Source: Streptomyces sp. HD (GTDB lineage Bacteria; Actinomycetota; Actinomycetes; Streptomycetales; Streptomycetaceae). Taken from it: a stretch of 47,399 nt of DNA. Location of the stretch: assembly GCF_028369295.1 (NCBI RefSeq), contig NZ_JAQMYP010000066.1, positions 1-47,399 on the forward strand, written 5' to 3'. Positions 36,205 to 46,000 of this stretch are shown piece by piece. The position numbers were made by a program, and so were the translations under genes. The notes below the pieces were generated by a model. It saw only the letters and a program-made list of their open reading frames with translations, did no database searches and had not been told where the DNA came from. Numbering within the stretch: position 1 is the stretch's first letter; the number at the start of each line of letters is the position of its first letter.

Positions 36205-38985
36205 ATGGGGACGTCATGGGGCGGCACACTCGTGGGCCGGAGCTCCGAGGCCGCCCGGGTGCGAGGGTTCGTCAGCTCTCCGGGCGACAGCGGGCAGGTC
36301 CTGGTCGTGACCGGTGAGCCGGGCATCGGCAAGAGCGCCCTCATCGACAGCGAGGTCGACGGGCTCCGCGACACCGGGGTACGGGTCCTGCGGGCGGAAG
36401 GCAGCGAGAGCGAACGCGGGCTGGCCTTCGCGGGACTCCACCAGCTGCTGAGGCCCGTACTGGCGCAGGCGGAGAGCCTCCCGGACCGGCAGCGGGACGC
36501 GCTTCTGGGCGCGTTCGGCATCGCTGCCGGATCGGCCGAGTCCGACCAGTTGATCCTGCGCATCGCGGTGTTGACCCTGCTGTCGCACACCGCGCGGCGG
36601 CACCCGGTGCTCATCGTCATGGACGACGCCCAGTGGCTGGACCAGGACTCCCTGGACGTGCTCGCCTTCGTCAGCAGAAGGCTGGACGGCGAGCAGATCA
36701 GGCTGCTCGGCGCGGTCCGCAGCGGCGCACCGCTCCCCGCGTTCGCACGGAGCCATCCGGTCCTGGAACTGGGCCCGTTGGAAGCGTCCGCCGCGGGCCG
36801 GCTCCTCGACGCACAACCGGGCCCTCCCGTCGGACCGCTGCGTGCGCGCGTCCTGGACGAGGCGGCGGGAAACCCACTGGCACTGATCGAATTCGCCAAG
36901 CTGGAATCCGGCCCCGGGCTCTGGCCGGTGGAGCCGCTGCCGCTGACCGACCGGCTGGAGCAGGGCTTCACCAGCCGGCTCGATGCCCTGCCCGGAGCGA
37001 CGAAACGCGCCCTGCTGCTGGCCGCGACCGGCACGGGCACCGTGGAAGGCATCGCGCCGGAGGTCTGGCGGCCGGCCGAGCAGGCGGAACTCATCCGTCT
37101 GCGCGGCGGTGACGTCCGGTTCCGCCACCCTCTGATCCGCTCCGCCGTCTATCACGCCGCGCCTCCCGCGGAGCGCCACGAAGCACACCGCCGATGGGCC
37201 GCCGCCCTGCGGGACGTCCCGGGCCGGCGGGCCTGGCATCTGGCAGCGGCCGGCACCGGGCCCGACGAGGCCGTGGCGCGGGAGATGGAACGCGCCGCCG
37301 AACAGACCGGGAAGCGGAGCGGTTTCGCGGCCGCGGCTGTGGCGTTCCAGCGAGCAGCCGAACTCAGCCCGGACGAGCCGGACCGCGTCCGCAGATTCAC
37401 CCGCGCCGCGGCGATGGCCGCACTGACCGGCCAGGCGACCTGGGCGGAGGACCTGACCGCCCAGGTCGAGGCGCTCACCGACGACCCCGTCCAACTCGCT
37501 CTCGTCAGGCTGCACAAGGGCCAGGCCCTCGCCCTCACCCCCCGCCGCAACGCCGCGTACACCCTGCTGCTGCGCGTCGCGGAGACCCTCGCACCGCACC
37601 ACCCCGCACAGGCCCTGGAGGCTCTCGCCGCGGCGGCGCTGGTCTGCTACTACAGCGGGGACGCCGGGAGACGGGACGAGATACGGCGCGTCTTCTCGCT
37701 GATCGCCGCGAGCCCCGGTCGGCGTCAGGAACAAGAACTCGCATGCCTGTGGATCCGCGCCGCGACGGATCCGTCCGCGGACCGGGCCGGACTGCTCGCG
37801 GTGCTCCGCCGGCTGGCGGCCTTCGAACCGGCCGGCCCGGGGCTGCTGGCGGCTGCGGCCACCATCGCCTGGTTGCTCGACGAGACCACGGTGGCCGTCC
37901 ATCTCTTCGAGAGGATGAGCGGGCCCGCTCTCACCCCGGCTCCGCTGCCCGACGGGCTGCGCTGCGTCGAGGGATGGGTCTGTCTGGAGCACGGCCGCTG
38001 GTCGACGGCCCTAGCGGTGGCCGCCGCCTCGACCCGCGCGGCGGCCCTGAGCGATCCGCCCTTCACAGCGGCGGCGCCCCGGGCCCTCCACGCCTGTGTG
38101 CTCGCGCTGCAGGGCGACCCGGCCGCGGCCCGCGCGTCGGCCAGGGAGGCACTGGATCTCGCCGCCGCGCAGGAGAACCGGTTCGTGGCCGTCCGGGCCC
38201 GCTGGGCCATGGGCACGGCGGCCGCCGCGGAAGGCGACCACGAGGCCGCTTTCGACCAGTTCCGCCTGATGTTCACCACCGACGGCGACGAAGTCCACTA
38301 CCACGTCTCCCGGTACGGCCTCGCCGACCTCGCGGCCGCCGCCGCCCGCACCGGACGGCAGGACGCCGCTCGTGCCGTCGTGGACCGGCTCGCCGACCGC
38401 CTGACGAACTCCTCGTCACGGCACCGGGCGCTGCTGTTCCGCGCCAAGGCGCTCCTGGCGGACGCCGATGAGGCAGAACAGTACTTCCGTGCCGCACTTG
38501 ACGAGCCGTATGCCGAGGACCGGCCGTTCGCCCACGCCCACACGCAACTCGACTACGGCGAGTGGCTGCGCCGACGGCTGCGGTCCAGTCAGGCACGGCC
38601 GTTGCTGGCCGCCGCCCTGGAGACCTTCGGTCGCCTCGGCGCCGAGCCGTGGAGCAGCCGTGCGCTGGCCGAACTGCGGGCGGCCGGGATCCGGCAGAGC
38701 CCCGGCGCATCCGACAGCCTGCCCGCGCTCACTCCCCAGCAGCAGGAGATCGTCCGCCTCGCGGCCCGGGGACTGACCAACCGTGAGATCGGCGAGCGGC
38801 TCCAGCTCTCCCCCCGTACGGTCGGCTCGCACCTGTACCGGAGCTTCCCCAAACTGGGCGTCACGGCCCGCTCCCAGCTCCGTGACCTCGTCGACGGCCG
38901 GATGCCCCAGGCCGCCGAGTTGACCCTGGTCGAGGCCGGCGCCGGGAGGGAAGGCAGAGACGGCCCGTACGAGCACACCGGCTGA
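36205..38985 (+). CDS. LAL-family LuxR transcriptional regulator
   Basis: A 926-aa large ATP-binding LuxR regulator, the pathway-specific activator type common in actinomycete PKS clusters. Walker A GEPGIGKSA at 37-45, Walker B VLIVMDDAQWLD near 135, a long helical TPR-like middle, and a C-terminal LuxR helix-turn-helix at 842-895 (LTPQQQEIVRLAARGLTNREI...SPRTVGSHLYRSFPKLG). ATG at 36205 lies 11 bases after AAGGAGG; TTG at 36199 is better spaced, and ATG 36157 in the same frame is also possible. It is the only regulator in the window and probably activates the PKS and tailoring operons. No TTA codon was seen. Confidence 0.93.
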   Translation: MGTSWGGTLVGRSSEAARVRGFVSSPGDSGQVLVVTGEPGIGKSALIDSEVDGLRDTGVRVLRAEGSESERGLAFAGLHQLLRPVLAQAESLPDRQRDALLGAFGIAAGSAESDQLILRIAVLTLLSHTARRHPVLIVMDDAQWLDQDSLDVLAFVSRRLDGEQIRLLGAVRSGAPLPAFARSHPVLELGPLEASAAGRLLDAQPGPPVGPLRARVLDEAAGNPLALIEFAKLESGPGLWPVEPLPLTDRLEQGFTSRLDALPGATKRALLLAATGTGTVEGIAPEVWRPAEQAELIRLRGGDVRFRHPLIRSAVYHAAPPAERHEAHRRWAAALRDVPGRRAWHLAAAGTGPDEAVAREMERAAEQTGKRSGFAAAAVAFQRAAELSPDEPDRVRRFTRAAAMAALTGQATWAEDLTAQVEALTDDPVQLALVRLHKGQALALTPRRNAAYTLLLRVAETLAPHHPAQALEALAAAALVCYYSGDAGRRDEIRRVFSLIAASPGRRQEQELACLWIRAATDPSADRAGLLAVLRRLAAFEPAGPGLLAAAATIAWLLDETTVAVHLFERMSGPALTPAPLPDGLRCVEGWVCLEHGRWSTALAVAAASTRAAALSDPPFTAAAPRALHACVLALQGDPAAARASAREALDLAAAQENRFVAVRARWAMGTAAAAEGDHEAAFDQFRLMFTTDGDEVHYHVSRYGLADLAAAAARTGRQDAARAVVDRLADRLTNSSSRHRALLFRAKALLADADEAEQYFRAALDEPYAEDRPFAHAHTQLDYGEWLRRRLRSSQARPLLAAALETFGRLGAEPWSSRALAELRAAGIRQSPGASDSLPALTPQQQEIVRLAARGLTNREIGERLQLSPRTVGSHLYRSFPKLGVTARSQLRDLVDGRMPQAAELTLVEAGAGREGRDGPYEHTG

Positions 38986-39017
38986 AACCCGTACGCACCG
39001 CCCCCCCCGTTCCCCCG
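38986..39017. other. Short convergent spacer with C-runs
   Basis: Thirty-two bases separate the convergent LAL and ketoreductase stops. They contain a C8 run (39001-39008) and a C5 run and no hairpin, so termination here is not obvious from sequence. Confidence 0.4.
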
Positions 39018-40010
39018 TTACTCCCCCGGGGAGTACCCGCCCCCGGCCGCGTCGCGCACCGCGTCGACCAGCTCCGCCTGCCGCAGGATGTCCTTCCCCG
39101 GCCCCTTCAGATCGCCGCCGTCCAAGGCCGTGCGGGCGAACAGGGAGACCAGTGAGGCGAATTGGTGCCCTGCGGGCAGCGTCCGTTCCTCGAAGTGGTC
39201 CTGGCGCTGCAGGCGCAGCACGGGCCGCATGGTCGGCGGGGCGGTGAACGCCCGGTCGAGGGCGATGCTGCCCTCGCTGCCCCAGATGGTGCACGCACAG
39301 CGGTAGGACCGGTCGAAGCCGAAGGTCAGCTGCCCGGTCCGCCCGGCCGGATCGGCCACCAGCGCCGCCCCCGCGACGTCGACGCCCGTGCCGGGATCGG
39401 CACGCAGCACCGCCCCCCGCACGCTCACCTGCGGCCCCAGGTACAGGGAGGCGGCGCGCAGGGTGTACACCCCGGCGTCGAGCAGGGCGCCGCCGCCCAG
39501 CGCCGGGTCATGGCGGATGTCGCCCGGGGGCAGTGGCGGAAATCCGAACTCCGCGGTGAGGTGCCGCACTTCGCCGATCGCGCCCTGCTCGATCAGGGCG
39601 CGTACGGCGTCGTGCTGGCCGTGGTGGAGGAACGCGAAGTTCTCCATCAGCAGCAGGCCGGCGGCGCGGGCCGCGGCGACCAGCTCGGCCGCCTCGGCCC
39701 GGTCGACGGCGAACGGCTTCTCGGCCAGGACGTGCTTGCCCTCCGTCAGTGCCCGCGCGACCCACTCGGCGTGCAGGGCGGGCGGCAGCGGCACGTACAC
39801 GGCGTCGATGTCGTCCCTCGCGAGCAGGGCGGCGTAGCCGGTGACCGCCTCGCAGCCGAAGCGCCGCGCGACGGCCTCGGCCTTGTCGCCGCTGCGGCTG
39901 GCCACCGCGACCAGCCGCACCGACGGGTCGGCGACCAGCGCCGGAATGGTGGTGCGCTGGGCGATGGCGGCACAGCCGACCACCCCGACGTTCAACACCC
40001 GATCTGTCAC
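39018..40010 (-). CDS. NDP-hexose 3-ketoreductase (Gfo/Idh/MocA family)
   Basis: A 330-aa oxidoreductase. The Rossmann N-terminus (NVGVVGCAAIA), catalytic Lys98 in AEKPFAVD, MENFAFLHHGQHDAVRALIE, GGGALLDAGVYTLRAA and the WGSEGSIALDRAF stretch closely follow KijD10/TylCII-type sugar C-3 ketoreductases. These reduce the 3-keto group left by 2,3-dehydration during 2,6-dideoxysugar synthesis. GTG at 40010 lies 46 bp after the right-hand PKS stop behind GAGAGCGAG, so it is probably cotranscribed with that PKS. It is the only deoxysugar gene visible; the others, and a matching NDP-sugar glycosyltransferase, would have to be outside the window. Confidence 0.88.
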   Translation of the reverse strand: MTDRVLNVGVVGCAAIAQRTTIPALVADPSVRLVAVASRSGDKAEAVARRFGCEAVTGYAALLARDDIDAVYVPLPPALHAEWVARALTEGKHVLAEKPFAVDRAEAAELVAAARAAGLLLMENFAFLHHGQHDAVRALIEQGAIGEVRHLTAEFGFPPLPPGDIRHDPALGGGALLDAGVYTLRAASLYLGPQVSVRGAVLRADPGTGVDVAGAALVADPAGRTGQLTFGFDRSYRCACTIWGSEGSIALDRAFTAPPTMRPVLRLQRQDHFEERTLPAGHQFASLVSLFARTALDGGDLKGPGKDILRQAELVDAVRDAAGGGYSPGE

Positions 40011-40056
40011 GGTCTCGCTCTCTTCCGGCTCTTGCCAAGGATGCGCCGACGTGCCG

Positions 40057-43000
40057 TCACGCCGACCCGAACTGCTGGTCGATGAAGTCGAAGAGGTCGT
40101 CGTCGTCGGCTGCGTCGATCCGCTCCTCGACCGCCACCGACGTGGCGCCGTCATGGTCACCGCTGCCGCCGTCGGCCGAGGTGAGTCCGACCCCGGCGGG
40201 TCCGGCCACCTCCAGCGTGGACAGCAGCCCGCGCAGCCGGTCGGCCAGTGCGGTGCGGACCGCCTCGTCCCCGGCGATCTCTGCCAACGCGCCCTCCAGC
40301 CGTTCGAGTTCGGCCAGCATCGGCTGTACGGTCGCCGCGGCCCCCGGGGAGGTCTCCTCCCGCAGATGGCGGGCCAGCCCGATGGGGGTCGGGTAGTCGA
40401 ACAGCAGGGTGGCGGGCAGCCTGAGTCCGGTGGCCGTACCCAGCCGGTTGCGCAGTTCGACGGCGGTCAGCGAGTCGAATCCCATCTCCAGGAAGCCCCG
40501 TTCGGCATCCACGGCGTCGGAGTCCGCGTAGCCGAGTACGGCCGCCGCCTGGTCGCGGACGACGTCCACCAGCACCGCGAGCCGTGCCTCGGCGTCCAGC
40601 TCCGCGAGCCGGCGGCGCAGCCGCTCGGCGGGTGCGGTGCCCTCGGCCTTGGCGGTGGCCGTACGGCGGCCGGGGGCGGGCTTGACGAGGGACCGCAGCA
40701 GGGCCGGGACCTCCCCGTCGGGCGTCCGCAGCCCGGCGGTGTCGAAGCGGGCCGGGACCAGCACCGCCCGGTCGGCGGCGACGGCGGCGTCGAACAGGTC
40801 GAGGGCCTGCTCGGACGGCATCGGGACGACTCCGCCGCGCGCCATCCGCAGCAGGTCGGCCTCATCCAGCTTGCCGGTCATCGCCGACCGCTGCTCCCAC
40901 AGGCCCCACGCCAGCGACTGGGCGGGCAGCCCCTCGGCCCGCCGCCGTCGGGCGAAGGCGTCGAGGAAGGCGTTGGCCGCCGCGTAGTTGCCCTGCCCCG
41001 AGCCGCCGAAGATGCCGGCCAGCGAGGAGTACAGCACGAAGGCGCGCAGTTCGCTGTCCCGGGTCAGTTCGTGCAGATGCAGCGCGGTGTCGACCTTGGC
41101 GGCGAGCACCGTGTCGAGGCGTTCCTGGGTCAGGGAGCCGATGACGCCGTCGTCGAGGACGCCCGCGGTGTGCACCACCGCGGTCAGCGGGTGCTCGGCG
41201 GGGACCCTGGCGAGCAGGGCGGCCAGCGCCTCCCGGTCGGAGGTGTCGCAGGCGACCAGTTCCGCGCGGGCACCGAGCGCGGTCAGGTCGTCGACGAGTT
41301 CCCGGGCGCCGGGCGCGTCCGGGCCACGACGGCCGACGAGCAGCAGGTGCCGGGCACCGTGCCGGTCCGCCAGGTGCCGGGCGATCAGGCCGCCGAGCGC
41401 GCCGGTGGCGCCGGTGACCAGGACGGTGCCGTCCGGGTCGAGCAGCGTACCGGTGTCGCCGTCCGCCGTCTGCGTCACCGGCACACGGACCAGCCTCGGC
41501 ATCCGCGAATCGCCCTTGCGCAGGGCGACTTGCGGCTCTTCCTGAACGGCCGCCGCGGGCAGCGCGCGGTACGACTCCTGGGCGCCGTCCCAGTCGAGGA
41601 GTACGAACCGCCCCGGGTTCTCGCTCTGTGCCGTGCGCACCAGGCCCCAGACGGCCGCGGCCACCGGGTCGGGCGCCCGGTCGCCGTCGTGCACGGTCAC
41701 GGCATGCCGGGTGACCAGGACCAGCCGGGTGGCGTTGAAGGTGTCGTCGGCGAGCCAGCCCTGCAGCAGCCGCAGGACCCGCCCGGTCGCGCGGCACACG
41801 GCGGCGGCCAGGTCGGTGCTCACCGGCTGTCCGGCATCGTCGCCGAGGCCGGGTACAGCGGCGAGCACCGTGCCGGGCACCGGTATGTCCCCCGCGGTGA
41901 CGGCGCGGGCGAGGTCGTCCAGGCCGGGGTGGTGGACGGCCGCGAGCCCGGCGGCCGTGAGGGCGTTCGCGAGGGCGGGGTCGCCGTCGCCGTCCAGGAC
42001 GGCCCAGCCCGCGGAGGCGGGCCGGGCGGGTGCCGCGGCCGGGGTCACCCACTCCAGTTCGTGCAGATGGCGGGCGGCGGTCCGGGCGTCCGCGAGCTGT
42101 CCGGCGGGCAGCGGGCGCAGGGTCAGCCCGGTCACCGTCGCGACGGGGGTTCCCGCCGGATCGGTGACGCTGAGCGCGACCGTGTCGGGTCCGGCCGGGG
42201 CGAGACGCACCCGCAGCTCGTCGGCTCCGGGGGCGTGCAGCCGTACGCCGGCCCAGCTGAACGGCATCACCGCGGTGCCGGCCGCGGCCGTCAGCCCGAC
42301 GGTCTGCAGGGCGGCGTCCAGCAGGGCCGGGTGCAGCCCGTAGCGGGCGGCGTCGCCGGCCTCGGCGGGCAGTCGGACCTCCGCGTACACGTCCTCGCCC
42401 AGCTTCCAGGCGGCGGTCAGGCCCTGGAAGGCGGGGCCGTAGGCGAAGCCGCCCGTGGCGAAGCGGTCGTAGAGCCCGTCAATGGCGACCTCCTCGGCGC
42501 CCTGCGGCGGCCACACGTCGAGCGGGGCGCCGCCGTCCGGATCGGGCGTGCGGGTGAGCTGCCCGACGGCGTGGCGGGTCCAGGGCTCGTCGTCGGCCGC
42601 GTCGTCCGGGCGGGAGTGCACGGTCACCCCGCGCGCTCCCTGCTCGTCGGGCTCGCCGACGGTGACCTGGAGGTGGACGGCACCCTGTTCGGGCAGCACG
42701 AGCGGCGCCTCCAGGGTGAGTTCGTCGACGGCGGCGCAGCCGACCCGGTCGGCGGCCAGCAGGGCCAGTTCCAGGAAGGCGGTGCCGGGCAGGATCGCGG
42801 TGCCGGAGACCGCGTGGTCGGCGAGCCAGGGGTGGCTGTCGAGCGACAGCCGTCCGGTGAGCAGATAGCCGTCGCCGCCCGCGAGCGCCGTGCCGGCGGC
42901 GAGCAGCGGATGCTCCCCGGCGGCGAGCCCGGCCGCGGCGAGGTCCGGCGCGCCCGGGTCGGCGTCGAGCCAGTAGCGGGCGCGCTGGAAGGCGTACGTC

Positions 43001-46000
43001 GGCAGTTCGGCCCGGCGCACCGGACGACCGGCGAAGTACCCGGCCCAGTCGGGGCTCGTGCCGTGGACGTGCAGGGTGGCAAGGGCGGTGGTGACCGCGG
43101 TCTGTTCGGGCCGGTCACGGCGCAGCAGCGGGGTGACCACGGCGGCCTGCGGGTCGGCGAGGCAGTCGCGGGTCATGGCGGCGAGCACACCGTCCGGGCC
43201 CAGTTCGAGGTACGCGGTCACGCCCTGCCGCTCCAGCGTGGCGACGGCGTCGGCGTACCGGACCGTGCCGCGCACGTGGCGCACCCAGTAGTCGGCGTCC
43301 TCCAGCTGTCCGGAGTCGGCGAGTTCGCCGGTGAGGTCGCAGACGACGGGCACGGTCGGCGCGGCGTACGTCATCTCGCGGGCGACGGCCGCGAAGCCGG
43401 CCTGCATCGGCTCCATCCGCGGTGAGTGGAAGGCGTGCGACACCGTCAGCCGCTTGGTGCGCAGCCCGGCCTCCCGCCAGGCCTCGGCCAGTTCCGCCAC
43501 GGCCTCCTCGTCACCGGAGACGACCACGGACGCCGGGCCGTTGACGGCGGCGACGGACACCCGGTCCTCGTAGGTGCGCAGCGCCTCGGTGACCTGCGCC
43601 TCGTCGGCCTGTACGGCCAGCATGGCGCCGCCGTCCGGCAGTTGCTGCATCAGCCGGCCACGGGCGGCGACGAGACGGCAGGCGTCGGTGAGGTCGAGCA
43701 CTCCGGCCACATGCGCGGCGGCCAGCTCGCCGATGGAGTGGCCGACGACGACGTCGGGGCGCAGCCCCCAGTGTTCCAGCAGCCGGAACTGGGCCACTTC
43801 CAGAGCGAACAGCCCGGCCTGTGTGTAGGCGGTGCGGTCCAGCAGCTCGGCGTCCGGGGTGCCGGCCGGGGCGAACAGCACCTCCTTCAGCGGCCGTTCG
43901 AGTTCGCGGTCCAGTTCGGCGCAGACGGCGTCGAGGGCGTCGGCGAACACGGGGTACGCGGCGTACAGATCACGGCCCATACCCGGCCGCTGGCTGCCCT
44001 GGCCGCTGAAGAGGAACGCGGTGCGCCCGCTGCGGCGCCGCACCCCGCGTACCAGTCCGGGCGCCTCCCGTTCCTCGGCCAACGCCCTTACGGCGGTGAG
44101 GAGTTCGTCCCGGTCCTGGCCGACGAAGGCAGCCCGGTGGTCGAACGCGGCGCGGCCGAGGGCGAGTGAGTGCGCGATGTCGACGGGCGCGGCACCGCCC
44201 TGGCCCTCCGGGTCCGCCAGATGGGCCAGCAGACGGGCGGCCTGCGCGCGCAGGGCGTCGGCACTCCGCCCGGAGAGCACCCAGGGGACCACGTCGCCGG
44301 AGGGAACAGGGACGGGCGCCCCCTCCGGCGACGCGGCGTTCTCGGCGGGCGGCTGTTCAAGGATCACGTGGGCGTTGGTGCCGCTGATGCCGAACGCCGA
44401 CACCCCGGCCCGGCGCGGGCGGCCGCTGTCCGGCCACTCGACGGCCTCCGTGAGCAGCGACACCGCACCCTCGGTCCAGTCGATCTGTGTCGACAGCCGC
44501 TCCGCGTGCAGGGTGCGCGGCAGCATCCCGTGCCGCATCGCCAGCACCATCTTGATCACACCGCCGACACCGGCGGCGGCCTGGGTGTGCCCGATGTTGG
44601 ACTTCAGGGCGCCCAGCAGCAGCGGCCGGTCCTCCGGCCGGTCCTGCCCGTAGGTCGCCATCAGTGCCTGCGCCTCGATGGGGTCGCCCAGCTTGGTACC
44701 GGTGCCGTGCGCCTCGACGGCGTCCACATCGGCCGGGGAGAGCCCGGCGGAGGCCAGCGCCTGCCGGATGACCCGCTGCTGCGCGGGTCCGCTCGGCGCG
44801 GTGAGGCCGTTGCTGGCGCCGTCCTGGTTGACCGCGGAACCGGCGAGCACCGCCAGGACGGGATGGCCGGCTCGGCGGGCGTCGGACAGCCGCTCCAGGA
44901 GCACCACGCCGACGCCTTCGGCCCAGCCGGCGCCGTCGGCGTCGTCGGAGAAGGCCTTGCAGCGGCCGTCCGGGGACAGTGCCCGCTGCCTGCTGAACTC
45001 GATGAAGGTGTCCAGCGCGGAGATCACCGTGACCCCGCCCGCCAGCGCCATGGTGCACTCGCCGGTGCGCAGCGCCTGGGCGGCCATGTGCAGCGCCACC
45101 AGGGACGAGGAGCAGGCGGTGTCGACCGTGACGGCCGGACCCTCCAGTCCGAAGGTGTACGAGATCCGCCCGGAGGCCACGCTGCCGGCGCTGCCGGTGG
45201 CCAGGTAGCCCTCGAAGTCCTTCGGTGCGTGCTGCACGCGGGAGCCGTAGTCGTGGTAGTTGGAGCCGACGAACACGCCGGTGCGGCTGCCGCGCAGCAC
45301 GGCCGGGTCGATGCCGGCCCGCTCGATCGCCTCCCACGACGTCTCAAGGAGCAACCGCTGCTGCGGGTCGACGGCCAGCGCCTCGCGCGGGCTCATACCG
45401 AAGAACTCGGGGTCGAAGTGGTGCGCGTCGTAGAGGAATCCGCCGCCGCGGGCGTAGAAGGTGCCCGGACGGTCCGGGTCGGGGTCGTAGGTGCCCTTGA
45501 GGTCCCAGCCACGGTCGTCCGGGAAGACCGACACCGCGTCGCCGCCCTGCGCGAGCAGCCGCCACAGTTCGTCCGGGCCGTCCGCTCCGCCCGGGTAGCG
45601 GCAGGCCATCGACACGATCACCACCGGGTCGTCGTCCACCGCGACCGGCCGGGAGGAGGCCACCGGCACCGGGTCGGCGGCCGTGCCGAACAGGTCCTCG
45701 TGCAGCTTGGCCGCGAGAGCGGTGGCGGTGGGGTGGTCGAAGACCAGGGTGACCGGCAGCCGCAGCCCGGTGGCCTCGGCGATGGTGTTGCGCAGGGCCA
45801 CCGCGGTGAGCGAGTCGAAGCCGAGGTCGCGGAACGCCCGCTCCTCGTCGACGTCCTCGGCACCGGAGTACCCGAGCGCCCCGGCGGCCAACTTCCTCAC
45901 CAGAGCGAGGAGTTCACGCCGCTGCTCGTCGTACGGCAGGGACGCGAGCCGTGCCGTGAGCGGGTTGCCGTCGCCGCCGGCGCCGTCTGACGCGGGCGTG

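Noticed and set aside
38986..39017. Terminator between the LAL gene and the ketoreductase
   Set aside because: Only C-runs are present; no inverted repeat could be drawn.
39841..43425. 1194-codon plus-strand frame opposite the right PKS
   Set aside because: Antisense to intact AT, DH, KR and ACP domains; no ribosome-binding site or recognisable protein.
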